From positions 1 through 64,000 of the forward strand of contig NZ_JARLLG010000013.1 in assembly GCF_029382255.1 (NCBI RefSeq): a DNA stretch of 64,000 nucleotides. Reading direction: 5' to 3'. The translations under genes and the position numbers were made by a program. Below are positions 16,537 to 26,034 of this stretch, one piece after another. The notes under the pieces are model-generated. The model was given only the letters and a program-made list of their open reading frames with translations, was not told the DNA's origin and made no database searches. Position 1 is the first letter of the stretch, and every line of letters begins with the position of its first letter. Source of the stretch: Isoptericola croceus. Lineage in GTDB: Bacteria > Actinomycetota > Actinomycetes > Actinomycetales > Cellulomonadaceae.

Positions 16537-17805
16537 TCAGCGCACCGGCTCGAGGACCTCGAGCCCACCGAGGTACGGCCGCAGCCCCTCGGGGACCCGG
16601 ACCGATCCGTCGGCCTGCTGGTGGTTCTCCAGGATCGCGACGATCCACCGGGTCGTCCCGAGCGTCCCGTTGAGCGTCGCCACCGTGCGGGTCCCGCCCT
16701 CCGTGCGCTCGCGCACGTTCATCCGGCGCGCCTGGAAGGTGGTGCAGTTCGACGTCGAGGTCAGCTCGAGGAACCGCTCCTGGCTGGGCAGCCAGGCCTC
16801 GCAGTCGAACTTGCGGGCGGCGCTCGTGCCCAGGTCCCCTGCCGCGGTGTCGATGACCCGGTAGGGCAGCTCGACCTTGGCGAGCATGGCCTCCTCCCAG
16901 CCGAGCATCCGCTCGTGCTCCGCCGCGGCGTCGTCCACCGAGCAGTAGCTGAACATCTCCACCTTGTGGAACTGGTGGACCCGGATGATGCCGCGCACGT
17001 CCTTGCCGTGCGACCCGGCCTCGCGGCGGTAGCAGGCGCTCCAGCCGGCGTACCGCTTCGGCCCGCCCGACAGATCGAGGATCTCGTCGCCGTGGTAGCC
17101 CGCGAGCGCCACCTCCGAGGTGCCGACCAGGTACAGGTCGTCGCGCTCGAGCCGGTAGATCTCGTCGGCGTGCGCGCCGAGGAACCCGGTGCCGCGCATC
17201 GTCTCCGGAGTGACCAGCGTGGGCGTGATCATCGGTGTGAAACCGGCGGCCAGCGCCAGGTCGGTGGCCGCGTTGAGCAGCGCGAGCTCGAGCCGGGCAC
17301 CGACACCGGTGAGGAAGTAGAAGCGCGACCCGGAGACCTTCGCCCCACGGGCCGTGTCGATCGCGCCGAGCTCCTCGCCGAGGTCGAGGTGGTCGCGGGG
17401 GGCGAACCCCTCCGCGGCGAAGTCCCGCGGGGTACCGACCGACTTCAGGGTGAGGAAGTCCTCCTCGCTGCCGGGAGGAGCCCCCTCGATGACGTTGGGG
17501 ATGCGGTACAGCAGCTCGTCGAGCTCCGCCTCGGCCTCGTGCGCGGCGGCCTGGTGCTCCTTGACCTGGCCGGCGAGCTTCTTGGTCCGGGCGAGCAGCG
17601 CCGCCTTCTCGTCGCCCACAGCCCGGGCGACCTCCTTGCCCAGCGCCTTCTGCTCCGCGCGCAGCGACTCGAACTCCGCGAGGGAGGAACGTCGACGGGC
17701 GTCGGCGTCCAGGGCCGCGTCGACCAGGGCGGGATCCTCGCCACGGGCCTGCTGGCTCGCGCGGACGGTGTCGGGGTTGTCACGCAGGAGACGGATGTCG
17801 ATCAC
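16537..17805 (-). CDS. serS: Seryl-tRNA synthetase
   Basis: 422 residues, normal length. The N-terminal antiparallel coiled-coil arm (about 28-110, rich in Ala/Glu/Arg) binds the long variable arm of tRNA-Ser, and the class II core follows: motif 2 [20 protein letters not shown] and motif 3 [20 protein letters not shown] at 17805 gives the canonical M-I-D-I-R-L-L-R start; in-frame sequence upstream is not conserved. It is followed after 10 bases by the HAD phosphatase gene. Confidence 0.97.
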   Translation of the reverse strand: MIDIRLLRDNPDTVRASQQARGEDPALVDAALDADARRRSSLAEFESLRAEQKALGKEVARAVGDEKAALLARTKKLAGQVKEHQAAAHEAEAELDELLYRIPNVIEGAPPGSEEDFLTLKSVGTPRDFAAEGFAPRDHLDLGEELGAIDTARGAKVSGSRFYFLTGVGARLELALLNAATDLALAAGFTPMITPTLVTPETMRGTGFLGAHADEIYRLERDDLYLVGTSEVALAGYHGDEILDLSGGPKRYAGWSACYRREAGSHGKDVRGIIRVHQFHKVEMFSYCSVDDAAAEHERMLGWEEAMLAKVELPYRVIDTAAGDLGTSAARKFDCEAWLPSQERFLELTSTSNCTTFQARRMNVRERTEGGTRTVATLNGTLGTTRWIVAILENHQQADGSVRVPEGLRPYLGGLEVLEPVR

Positions 17806-17920
17806 GCCCGTCAGCCTAACGGTCGGCTGCACGCTGCCCCGCGCGGCCGTGCTCCACCTCACCCGGACCGGGCCGCGCCACCTCGCGCGCGATGACCCCG
17901 GTTGACCCTATGTTGCCCTC

Positions 17921-19057
17921 ATGCCCTGGGAGCTCACCGTCGGAATCGTCGCCCTGCTCGTCGGCGTCGTCGCGCTGGCCACGGCGCTGGTCGGGATACG
18001 GCGCAGCAAGCTGCGTGCCGCCGCCCGCCCCGCGGCCGCACCGCACCACGGTGCGTCACGCACCAGGCCGCAGATCGCCGTCGTCGTCAACCCGTCCAAG
18101 GAGGGCTCCGACCGGATCGTGGACACGGCACGGCGCATCTGCGCGGAGGCGGCGCTGCCGGAGCCGCTCTTCTACGACACCACCGTCGACGACCCCGGCA
18201 CAGGGCAGGCACGCCGCGCGCTGGCCGACGGCGCGGACATCGTCGTCGCGGCCGGCGGGGACGGCACGGTGCGAGCCGTCGCCGAGAGCCTGTCCGGCAC
18301 CGACACGCCCATGGGGATCGTGCCGGCCGGGACCGGGAACCTGCTGGCCCGCAACCTCGACATCCCGCTGGGAGGTGTCGACGAGGCCATGGCGGTCGTC
18401 ATCGGCGGACGCGACCGCCGCATCGACGTCGGCCGGGCGCGGATCACCCCCGTGCCCGACGAGGGCACGGACGCCGGCGACGTCACGTCCGAGGACGTCG
18501 CCCCGGAGGGTCCCGGCGACGAGCAGGTCGCGCACATCTTCCTCGTCATCGCCGGCCTGGGCTTCGACGCCGCGATGGTCGCGGACACCGACGACCAGCT
18601 CAAGGCGAGGATGGGCTGGGTCGCCTACTTCCTCGCCGGCGCCCGGCACCTGCACGGTCGCCGGATGAGGGCGCAGATCACCATCGACGACGAGACGGCG
18701 GTGACCGCCCGGCTGCGCACGTTCCTGGTCGGCAACTGCGGGCGCCTGCCCGGCGGGATCACGCTGCTGCCCGACGCGGTGATCGACGACGGCGTCCTCG
18801 ACGTCGCCGCGATCGACACCCGGGGCGGCCTCGCCGGGTGGGCGCAGCTCTTCGGCGAGGTCGTCGCCCAGGGCATGGGCGTGCAGAACGAGGCGAAGGT
18901 CAAGATCGGTCGCATCGACCACGTGCGGGCCCGCCGGGTCCGCATCGACGTCGACGGCAGCGAGCAGGCCCAGGTCGACGGGGACGTGCTCGGGCCGGCC
19001 ACCTGCCTCGAGTCGTGGGTCGAGCCCGGAGCTCTCGTGGTGCGCGCGCCGGCCTGA
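17921..19057 (+). CDS. Diacylglycerol kinase family lipid kinase (YegS/DgkB-like)
   Basis: 378 residues. One N-terminal membrane helix (about 5-26), then the DAGK catalytic domain from about residue 50: VVVNPSKEG, the nucleotide motif AAGGDGTVRAV (GGDGT at 112-116) and PAGTGNLLARNL (135-146). The C-terminal part ends with VDGDVLGP and a last beta strand, as in YegS. It would phosphorylate a lipid such as diacylglycerol at the membrane. A charged insert (about 180-205, Asp/Glu-rich) is longer than in typical members. The next gene encodes a large phosphatase-like membrane protein 84 bases downstream in the same direction. Confidence 0.9.
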   Translation: MPWELTVGIVALLVGVVALATALVGIRRSKLRAAARPAAAPHHGASRTRPQIAVVVNPSKEGSDRIVDTARRICAEAALPEPLFYDTTVDDPGTGQARRALADGADIVVAAGGDGTVRAVAESLSGTDTPMGIVPAGTGNLLARNLDIPLGGVDEAMAVVIGGRDRRIDVGRARITPVPDEGTDAGDVTSEDVAPEGPGDEQVAHIFLVIAGLGFDAAMVADTDDQLKARMGWVAYFLAGARHLHGRRMRAQITIDDETAVTARLRTFLVGNCGRLPGGITLLPDAVIDDGVLDVAAIDTRGGLAGWAQLFGEVVAQGMGVQNEAKVKIGRIDHVRARRVRIDVDGSEQAQVDGDVLGPATCLESWVEPGALVVRAPA

Positions 19058-19141
19058 GACCGCGCCGGCCCGCACCAGGCACCGCACCCGGCACCGCGCC
19101 GCGGCGCCGGGGAGAGCAGCAGCGCCACTTAGGCTGGCGGG

Positions 19142-22100
19142 GTGCGTCTCTTGGTCCGTCCCCTCACCGTCGTCGCTGCCCTGCTGGCCGCCCTGTTCCT
19201 GAGCCTGGTGCCCGCCACGGCGCACGCGGACGACGCCGAGCCGCCACCCCACACCCCGCTGGTCCTCGCGGGCGTCGCCGGCCTGCAGTGGTCCGACGTC
19301 GACGCCGGCCGTACACCGAACCTGTGGCGCCTCGTCGGGGGCGGCTCGGTCGCCTCGGTGTCCGTGCGCACCCTGACACCCACCTGCCCGCTCGACGCCT
19401 GGCTCTCCGTCTCGGCCGGCAGCCGCGTCTCCGCGGCGGTCGACGAGGACGCCCTGCCCGACTCCGGTGCCGGGCAGGACGACGACGGCGCGCTCGACGG
19501 CCCCGCCGCCGTCGGCTGCGCGGACATGCCGTCGCTGCCCGCCGAGGCCGCTGCGACCACTGTCACCGTGCCCGGCTGGGTCGGTCTGGTCGGCGACGAC
19601 ACGACAGGACCGCCGGCGGAGCCCGGCGCGCTCGGTGACCTCGCCGAGGCGGCCGGCGTCTGCACGACGGCGACCGGTCCGGGTGGAGCGGTCGCCCTCG
19701 CCGACGGTGCAGGCGACGTCCCGCGGTACGTGACGGGTGTCGACGACCTCACCGCGGAGGACGTCGCAGCGTGCCCCGTCGGAGTCGTCGACCTGGGAGA
19801 GCTCCCTGACGCCGCGGTGGAGCGCACCGAGGCGCTCGCCGCGCTCGACGCCTCGATCGGCACGCTCAGCACGCTGCTGCCCGACGGCGGACGGCTCGTG
19901 GTCGCCGGCATCTCCGACACCCCGAACGGTCCGGCAGACCTGCAGGTGGTGGTGGACTGGACCGCTCCCGGCGGGACCGCCACCTGGTTGAGCTCGACCT
20001 CGGCCCGTTGGCCCGGTGTCGTCGTCAGCGCCGACCTCACCGCCACCCTCGCCGAGGCGATCACGGCTCACGCCCCCACGCCGGTGACGGACGACCCGCC
20101 CGAACCGGCCGACCCGACCGAGGACGGCGCTGGCCAGGAGACGTCCGCCTTCACCGGGTCTCCCCTCGAGCGCGGGGACGACCGGCGCCTGTCGGTGAGC
20201 CGGACGGTCGAGAACCGCCAGTACCTCGGCGTGCTCACCGAGGTGCTGCCCCTCATGACACCGGTGCTGGTCGGGATCCTCGCGCTCGCCGACGTCCTGG
20301 TCGTGGCGGGTCTGCTCGTGGCCCGTCGCCGCACCGCGGCCACCGGTGCGGCCCCGAGCCGGACCGGGCGCCGTCTCGCGACCGGCGCGCTGCTCGTCGC
20401 GGCCAGCCTCCCGGTCGCGGCGACCCTGGCGACCCTGACCCGCTGGTGGGTCGGCACCACCCCTGTCACCCTGCTCGCGGTGGCCCTCAGCGCCACCGCG
20501 CTCGCCGCGGCCCTCGCGGCCTGGGCGCTGCGTCGTGTCGCACCCCCCGGCCCCTGGCGCCTGCCGACGGCGCTCGCCGCGGTGACCTGGCTGGTGCTGA
20601 CCGTCGACGGCCTGACCGGCACCACGCTGCAGCAAGGATCCCTGCTCGGCCCCGCACCGTCCCTGGGCGCCCGGTTCTACGGCTTCTCGAACTCGGTGTT
20701 CGCGGTCTACTCGGTCGTCGGCCTCGTGCTCGCCGCCGGGATCGCCGCCCTCCTGCGTGACGCCGGCGCCCGGCGCCGCACCCGTGTCGCGGCTGCCGCC
20801 GGCGTCGGCCTCCTCACCACCGCCGTCGACGGGCTTCCGCCCTTCGGTGCCGACCTCGGCGGCATCCTCGCCCTGCTGCCGGCCTTCGCCGTGCTCGTCG
20901 CCGGGGTGGCCGGCTGGCGCCTGACCTGGCGCCGCGTCCTCGCGGTCGCCGGCGGCACGGTGGCAGCCGTCGCGCTGGTAGCGGTGGTGGACTGGGCGCT
21001 GCCCGGTCCCGGCACGCACCTGGGTGGATTCGTCCAGTCGGTGCTCGACGGCGGCGCGTTCGACGTGCTCGCCGGCAAGGCGGCCGGGGCGTGGGCGACG
21101 GTGGCGAACCCGGCCGGGGCCTTCGCCGTCGTCGTGTGCGCCGCCGTCGCCTGGGCGCTGCTCTCCCCCGAGCGCGCCCGGCTGGACGGGGTCGCTGCCG
21201 CCTTCCGCGCCGACCCGCTCCTGCACCGCACCGTCGTCGCGCTGGTGACCGTCGCCGTCGTCGGCACCCTGCTGAACGACTCCGGGATCGTCGTGGCGGT
21301 CTACGTGCTGCTCGTGGCGACGCCGGTCCTGGCCGTCGGGGCGCTCGAGCAAGCGGACTCCGTCGCGACCTCCGCACCCGGCACCGGGCCCGCGGGAGAG
21401 CCGGGCGCTCCCCGTTCCGGCCCGCTGCTCGCCCGCACCCCCGCGGTGGCTGCCGGGGTCGCCGCCGGCCTGCTCGTGGCGCTGCTGCTCGGTGCGGCGG
21501 CCCTGCCCGCCCGCGGCCTGGCGAGCGCCGGGGACGTCGCGGGGGCGGGTGTCGAGGTGCTCGACGCGGAGCCCGTCGTCGTCATCGGCACGGAAGGGCT
21601 GCGCTGGGACGACGTCGACCCCGCGGCCACCCCCACGCTGTGGGGCATGCTGCGCGACGGCGCGAGCGCCACGGGTGTCACGGCTGCGGTCACCGGCGCG
21701 TCCGCCGACTGCCCTGCCGCCGGATGGCTCGGGCTGAGCTCCGGCCGCAGCCCGGTCACCGGCGAATTCGTCGACAGCCTGTGGACGTGCGCGCCATGGG
21801 ACGTGCGGGCGGACGCCGGGGGGCCGGGCGCCGGCGAGATCGACGGCTGGGACGAGCTCGCTGCCCTGCAGGCGCGCTCGGAGTTCCGCCCCCGGCTGGG
21901 AGTCCTCGGTCAGGCGCTGGCCGGTGGCGGCACGTGTGCCACCGCCGTCGGCCCCGGGGCCGCGCTGGCCCTCGCCGGCACCGACGGGACCGTGGAGCGG
22001 TACCGCAGCCTCGACGCGGCGCTCGCCGACCCCGCGGAGACGTTCTCCTGCCCGGTGACGATGGTCGATGCCGGCACCGCGCCCTACCACCCGACCGGGG

Positions 22101-23635
22101 AGGGCAGCACGTCGCGGCCCGCACCCGCCGACGCCACCACGGGCGGCGACGAACGCCTGGCCGCCCTGCGCACCGTGGACGCGACGGTGCGGCGCGTGCT
22201 CACCGCCGTCCCCGAGGACACCACCGTCGTCGTGCTCGACCTCGGCAACCCGGCACCTGCGCGCCCCGCGCTCGGCGTGGGCATCGTCCAGACGGACACC
22301 GACACCGCCCCCTCCTACCTGACGACCTCCTCGACCCGGTGGCTGGGCGTGGTGCGCGTGCTGGACCTTCCGGTCACCCTCGTCGAGGCCTACGACCTGC
22401 CCCGGCCCGCCGACTTCTCCGGCGCGCCCCTCACCCTCGCCGACGACCGCCCCAGCACCACCACCGCGACCGTCCGTGAGCTCGACTCCCTCACCGCCCG
22501 CGACCACGAGCTGCGCATCACCACCGGCTCGATCACCGGCCTCCCCGTGCTCGTCGCGCTCGCCGCGCTCGCCCTCGTGGTCCTGCTGCTCCCGCGCCTG
22601 CGCCGGCAGGCGCCCCGGGCGGCGCGCACCTGGTCCCGGGCCCTGGACGTCGTGCTCCTCACCTGCGCCTCCCTGCCGGCGGCGACCTTCCTCATGACCA
22701 CGTGGGGCTGGTGGCGCGGGGAGAACATCACCCTGGCCCTGTGGTTCTCCCTCGGCGTCAGCACGGCGCTCGTCGTGCTCGTGGCCGCGCTCGCCCCCCG
22801 CTGGCCGGTGTGGGCCGGACCCACGGTGCTCGCCACCATCACGTTCGCCGTCCTGACGCTGGACGCCCTGCTCGGCACCTCCCTGCACCGCGGCAGCCCG
22901 CTCGGGGCGGCGCCGACCCTCGGCGGCAGGTTCTACGGGTTCGGCAACCCCACCTACTCCGTGTACGCGGTGGCCGCCGTGGTCTGCGCCGCGGGGCTCG
23001 GCACGGTGCTCGCGCGCCGGCTCGGCCGGGTGGCGGCGGGTGTCGTGGCCTCCGTCGTGGGGGTGGTGGCGCTCGTGGTGAGCGTCCTGCCCTCGCTGGG
23101 GGCCGACGTCGGTGGCGGGCTCGTGCTGCTGCCTGTCATGGTCGTCGTGGTGCTGGCCGTCGTCGGCGCGCGGATCACCTGGCAACGCCTGCTCGTCGCC
23201 GGTGGCGCCGGCGTGCTGCTCGTGGCGGCCATCGGCTTCGCGGACTGGCTGCGCCCGGCCGCCGAACGGACCCACCTCGGTTCGTTCGTGCAGTCGATCA
23301 TCGACGGCACCGGCCTCGAGACGATCGGCCGCAAGGCGGGGTACGCCTGGCGGTCGTTGTCCGGCGGGTTCGACGCCTGGCTGGCTCTCGTCGTGCTCCT
23401 GCTGCTCGTCCTGGCGCTGTGGGGGCCGCGGCGGTGGCGCCCCGACTGGCTGGCCCGGGCCGACCGGACCTGGCCGCTCCTGCGTCCCGTGCTCATCGCG
23501 CTGCTCATCGCCGGGGCGGGCGGCGCGGTGGCCAACGACTACGGCATCCGGGTCGTGTCGCTCATGCTGTTCGCCGCCGTCCCGCTGGTCGCGCTCGTCG
23601 CGCTGCGGACCGACGACGCCGGTCCGCGCCGGTGA
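19142..23635 (+). CDS. Giant internally duplicated membrane protein with alkaline-phosphatase-like ectodomains (unknown function)
   Basis: 1497 residues that are two copies of one architecture. Each half begins with an extracytoplasmic domain (about 35-355 and 805-1115) opening VVVIGTEGLRWDDVD or LVLAGVAGLQWSDVD, which resembles the start of alkaline-phosphatase-superfamily and phosphodiesterase domains. Each is followed by about eight or nine membrane helices containing the repeated motif GARFYGFSN or GGRFYGFGN (near 510 and 1262). The repeat period is about 750-770 residues. A signal peptide (1-30) precedes the first half. The position of the usual Thr nucleophile reads TCPLDAW in copy 1 and DCPAAGW in copy 2, so phosphatase activity is doubtful. 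GTG at 19142 begins a clear signal peptide. Neighbours are a lipid-kinase-like gene and a convergent glycosyltransferase, hinting at envelope polymer or lipid handling. Confidence 0.75.
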   Translation: MRLLVRPLTVVAALLAALFLSLVPATAHADDAEPPPHTPLVLAGVAGLQWSDVDAGRTPNLWRLVGGGSVASVSVRTLTPTCPLDAWLSVSAGSRVSAAVDEDALPDSGAGQDDDGALDGPAAVGCADMPSLPAEAAATTVTVPGWVGLVGDDTTGPPAEPGALGDLAEAAGVCTTATGPGGAVALADGAGDVPRYVTGVDDLTAEDVAACPVGVVDLGELPDAAVERTEALAALDASIGTLSTLLPDGGRLVVAGISDTPNGPADLQVVVDWTAPGGTATWLSSTSARWPGVVVSADLTATLAEAITAHAPTPVTDDPPEPADPTEDGAGQETSAFTGSPLERGDDRRLSVSRTVENRQYLGVLTEVLPLMTPVLVGILALADVLVVAGLLVARRRTAATGAAPSRTGRRLATGALLVAASLPVAATLATLTRWWVGTTPVTLLAVALSATALAAALAAWALRRVAPPGPWRLPTALAAVTWLVLTVDGLTGTTLQQGSLLGPAPSLGARFYGFSNSVFAVYSVVGLVLAAGIAALLRDAGARRRTRVAAAAGVGLLTTAVDGLPPFGADLGGILALLPAFAVLVAGVAGWRLTWRRVLAVAGGTVAAVALVAVVDWALPGPGTHLGGFVQSVLDGGAFDVLAGKAAGAWATVANPAGAFAVVVCAAVAWALLSPERARLDGVAAAFRADPLLHRTVVALVTVAVVGTLLNDSGIVVAVYVLLVATPVLAVGALEQADSVATSAPGTGPAGEPGAPRSGPLLARTPAVAAGVAAGLLVALLLGAAALPARGLASAGDVAGAGVEVLDAEPVVVIGTEGLRWDDVDPAATPTLWGMLRDGASATGVTAAVTGASADCPAAGWLGLSSGRSPVTGEFVDSLWTCAPWDVRADAGGPGAGEIDGWDELAALQARSEFRPRLGVLGQALAGGGTCATAVGPGAALALAGTDGTVERYRSLDAALADPAETFSCPVTMVDAGTAPYHPTGEGSTSRPAPADATTGGDERLAALRTVDATVRRVLTAVPEDTTVVVLDLGNPAPARPALGVGIVQTDTDTAPSYLTTSSTRWLGVVRVLDLPVTLVEAYDLPRPADFSGAPLTLADDRPSTTTATVRELDSLTARDHELRITTGSITGLPVLVALAALALVVLLLPRLRRQAPRAARTWSRALDVVLLTCASLPAATFLMTTWGWWRGENITLALWFSLGVSTALVVLVAALAPRWPVWAGPTVLATITFAVLTLDALLGTSLHRGSPLGAAPTLGGRFYGFGNPTYSVYAVAAVVCAAGLGTVLARRLGRVAAGVVASVVGVVALVVSVLPSLGADVGGGLVLLPVMVVVVLAVVGARITWQRLLVAGGAGVLLVAAIGFADWLRPAAERTHLGSFVQSIIDGTGLETIGRKAGYAWRSLSGGFDAWLALVVLLLLVLALWGPRRWRPDWLARADRTWPLLRPVLIALLIAGAGGAVANDYGIRVVSLMLFAAVPLVALVALRTDDAGPRR

Positions 23636-23638
23636 GCG

Positions 23639-24517
23639 TCAGCCGCCGGTGGAGGAGCGGCTGCCGGGCCGTACCCGGTCGATCACCCGCCGCACCTGGC
23701 GGGCACCGACGGCAGCCATGACGTCGCGGTACTGGCCGGCGCGGTGCAGCTGGCCGGCGAGATCGTTCGACGAGGGCCGGTGCCGCAGGTCGCACGGCAC
23801 CTCGACGGCGACGTAGCCCGCGCGAAGCAGGTCGATCGTCATCCCGGTCTCCACCCCCCAGCCGTGGGCGAGCGGGGTGGCGGCCTCGAAGGCGTCGCGG
23901 GTCAGGCAGCGCATGCCGGACAGCGGCTGGGTCGGGCTCCACCCGGTGAGCCGCTGGATGGAGCGCCGTGCGGCGCCGACGACGATGCCGCGACCGCCCG
24001 CGCCCTGCTGCGTGGGCAGCAGGGCGATGGCGAGGTCGGCGACGCCCTCGCGGACCGGCCCGACCAGCGGGGCGGTGTTGACGGCCGTGTCGCCCAGGTC
24101 GCCGTCGACGAAGAGCAGCAGGCGCGGTGCCCGGCCGTCGGCGTCCCGCATCGCGACGACGGCCGCGCCGGTCTCCATCGCGGCTGCCTTGCCCCGGTTG
24201 TGGGAGTGCCGGACGACGACGGCGCCCGCGTCGCGGGCGACGTGCTGCGTGTCGTCCTCGGATCCGTCGTCGACCACGAGCACGAGATCGACGTGCGGGA
24301 TGGCACGCGCCGACCGGACGGTCGCGGCGATCCGCTCGGACTCGTCCTTCGCCGGGATGATGACCGCGACGCGCTGGATGCTGCGGCCACCGCGAGCCGT
24401 GGGTGGGCGCGGTGACTTGGCGACGGGCATGCTCGGTCGGCGTGCGCCTGGGTTCACCACCGTCTCGCCGGTCGTCACCTCACGGCTCGCCCGTGTTGCC
24501 CCGTGGTCCGCGTTCAC
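23639..24517 (-). CDS. Family 2 glycosyltransferase
   Basis: 292 residues. A GT-A domain starts at about residue 48: VAVIIPAKDESERIAATVRS, then LVLVVDDGSEDDT (acidic substrate-binding motif), HNRGKAAAMETG and LLFVDGDLGD (metal-binding DxD equivalent). It resembles the dolichol-phosphate-mannose synthase and glucosyl-3-phosphoglycerate synthase branch, with no C-terminal membrane helices. The acceptor is unknown. GTG at 24517 has GGGAG just upstream, with short spacing; ATG at 24430 is an alternative that would remove a basic, probably disordered tail. It is convergent with the giant membrane protein gene, with three bases between the stops. Confidence 0.85.
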   Translation of the reverse strand: MNADHGATRASREVTTGETVVNPGARRPSMPVAKSPRPPTARGGRSIQRVAVIIPAKDESERIAATVRSARAIPHVDLVLVVDDGSEDDTQHVARDAGAVVVRHSHNRGKAAAMETGAAVVAMRDADGRAPRLLLFVDGDLGDTAVNTAPLVGPVREGVADLAIALLPTQQGAGGRGIVVGAARRSIQRLTGWSPTQPLSGMRCLTRDAFEAATPLAHGWGVETGMTIDLLRAGYVAVEVPCDLRHRPSSNDLAGQLHRAGQYRDVMAAVGARQVRRVIDRVRPGSRSSTGG

Positions 24518-24690
24518 TGCTCCCTGCCCGTGCGGCCGTCACAGCCACGATCGTCGATGTGATCCACGGCGTGACCCACCGAGGATCGGAAGTGCAAAGA
24601 ACTTCCCTCAGAATCCTACTCCCAAGGTAGGGGCGATCCTGCACCTCACGACGCGAGGTCCGCGGTGAGCGGGTGAAGTTTCTGTGCGAG

Positions 24691-25515
24691 TCAGCGCAGG
24701 GTCACCTGGCGGGAGATGATGCCGGCCCGCGCACGGCGCTCGTTCGCGTCCAGCGGCGCGTCGACGGCCAGCGCCGCCTCGAACCGCTCCGACAGGTCCC
24801 GCACCGGTCCGCCCAGCTCGTCCGCCTCGGTCCCCCGGGGCAGCTCCCACACGGGAACGACCAGGCCGCAGGCCCGGAACATGCCCAGGAACTTGCCGCC
24901 GGCGAGGCCCGAGTCCCGCTTCGCGTGCAGCCGGGCGATGGCGTCGACCACGCGGTCCTCGTCCTCCGTGCGGGCCCACCGCACGAACTCGCGGCTCATC
25001 CGGCACCAGTATGCGGCGTCGACCCCGTCGATCTTGACCGTGGGGATCGTCTGCTCGGCGGCCTCCTCGAGACCGGCCCGGACCTCGTCGGTCATCTCGG
25101 CCGAGGAGTCCATCCAGTAGTCGTAGCCCTCGTGGACGGTGACCTCGAACGGCACCGAGGTGTCCAGCACGTCCTGCAGGCGCGGGGCGTCCGCCGCGTC
25201 GTCGAGCTGCTCGGGGAGGATGCCCGTGCCCGGCTCGGCCTCGATCGCCGCGAGCAGCGCGGCCGCCAGGGCCCGGCTGATGTCGTCGGAGCTGAGGACG
25301 CCCTGCACCGCGAGCAGGACGGTGCCGTCCTCGCGGTGGAGCGCTGCCCAGCCGCCCGGCAGCACGGTGGCGACGACGACGTCGCGGCCGCCGTGCGCGT
25401 CGACGGTGCGCGCCGTCGCGGTCGCCGAGGGCACGATCTCCCGCATCGAGACCCAGTCGGCCTCCCCCGGGAGACCTTCGAACGGACGCAGCACGAACTC
25501 AGCGGTCTTGGCCAT
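24691..25515 (-). CDS. DUF5926-like conserved actinobacterial protein
   Basis: 274 residues, soluble, acidic. The N-terminus MAKTAEFVLRPFEGLPGEAD and the following ADWVSMREIVPSATA segment match a conserved actinobacterial family of unknown function that I recognise as DUF5926; the assignment is from memory of the family. No catalytic motifs or membrane helices are seen, and Cys appears only in isolated positions (WCRMS). ATG at 25515 has no strong SD. It stands alone between the glycosyltransferase and the VOC pseudogene; 24518-24690 upstream of the glycosyltransferase holds no gene. Confidence 0.7.
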   Translation of the reverse strand: MAKTAEFVLRPFEGLPGEADWVSMREIVPSATATARTVDAHGGRDVVVATVLPGGWAALHREDGTVLLAVQGVLSSDDISRALAAALLAAIEAEPGTGILPEQLDDAADAPRLQDVLDTSVPFEVTVHEGYDYWMDSSAEMTDEVRAGLEEAAEQTIPTVKIDGVDAAYWCRMSREFVRWARTEDEDRVVDAIARLHAKRDSGLAGGKFLGMFRACGLVVPVWELPRGTEADELGGPVRDLSERFEAALAVDAPLDANERRARAGIISRQVTLR

Positions 25516-25541
25516 GCGCCCGATCCTAACGGCCGTGCGCG

Positions 25542-25906
25542 TCAGGAGATGATCTCGTCGAAGAGCCGGGCCCCCTCGCCGTCCATCAGCCCGATCACGT
25601 TGCCGGCCGGGTCGGCGAACCAGGCACCGTCCCCGCCCACCATGAATCCTCGGACGATCCCTCGCTCGTCGTGGTCGAAGTTCTCGTACCGGAGCATCTC
25701 CACGCCCTTCGCCTCCAGATCGTGAACGTCGCGGGGACGTGGTCCTCCTTCGGGTAGACGAAGAACGCGCTCCCGCCGTCGAGGTGCAGGATCAGGGACT
25801 GCTCGACGACCGTCACCCGCACACCCATCACGTCCTCGTAGAACCTCCGGGCCGCGTCCAGGTCGTCGACGGAGAAGCTCGCGAACCCGCGCCGTGTGCT
25901 GATCAT
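25542..25906 (-). pseudogene. VOC (glyoxalase/bleomycin-resistance) family protein, frameshifted with internal deletion
   Basis: Two halves lie in different frames. From ATG at 25906 (SD GGAGGTG at ideal spacing) the protein reads MISTRRGFASFSVDDLDAAR to ATFTIW. The rest, DLEAKGVEMLRYENFDHDER to the end, is in another frame, with the junction near 25715-25725. Intact VOC proteins have roughly a dozen residues between these blocks, including the start of the second beta-alpha-beta unit, so a deletion of a few tens of bases whose length is not a multiple of three best explains it. The product cannot be a full VOC fold. A sequencing error alone would not supply the missing residues. Confidence 0.75.
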
Positions 25907-26034
25907 GAGGCACCTCCACGTGCCAGGGCGGACCCGGGGGCCGGAGGCCCGTGCGGTGAGGGCACCGCCTCCCCCAGGACGCTCCCGCCGGACCGGTCCG
26001 GACGGGTGAATTCCGCATGGCATACCGTCGGCCC

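Noticed and set aside
18056-23275. Very long open frame antisense to the lipid-kinase and giant membrane-protein genes
   Set aside because: High GC leaves few stops in this frame; its translation is low-complexity Gly/Arg/Gln-rich, and the opposite strand has clear protein families and membrane segments.
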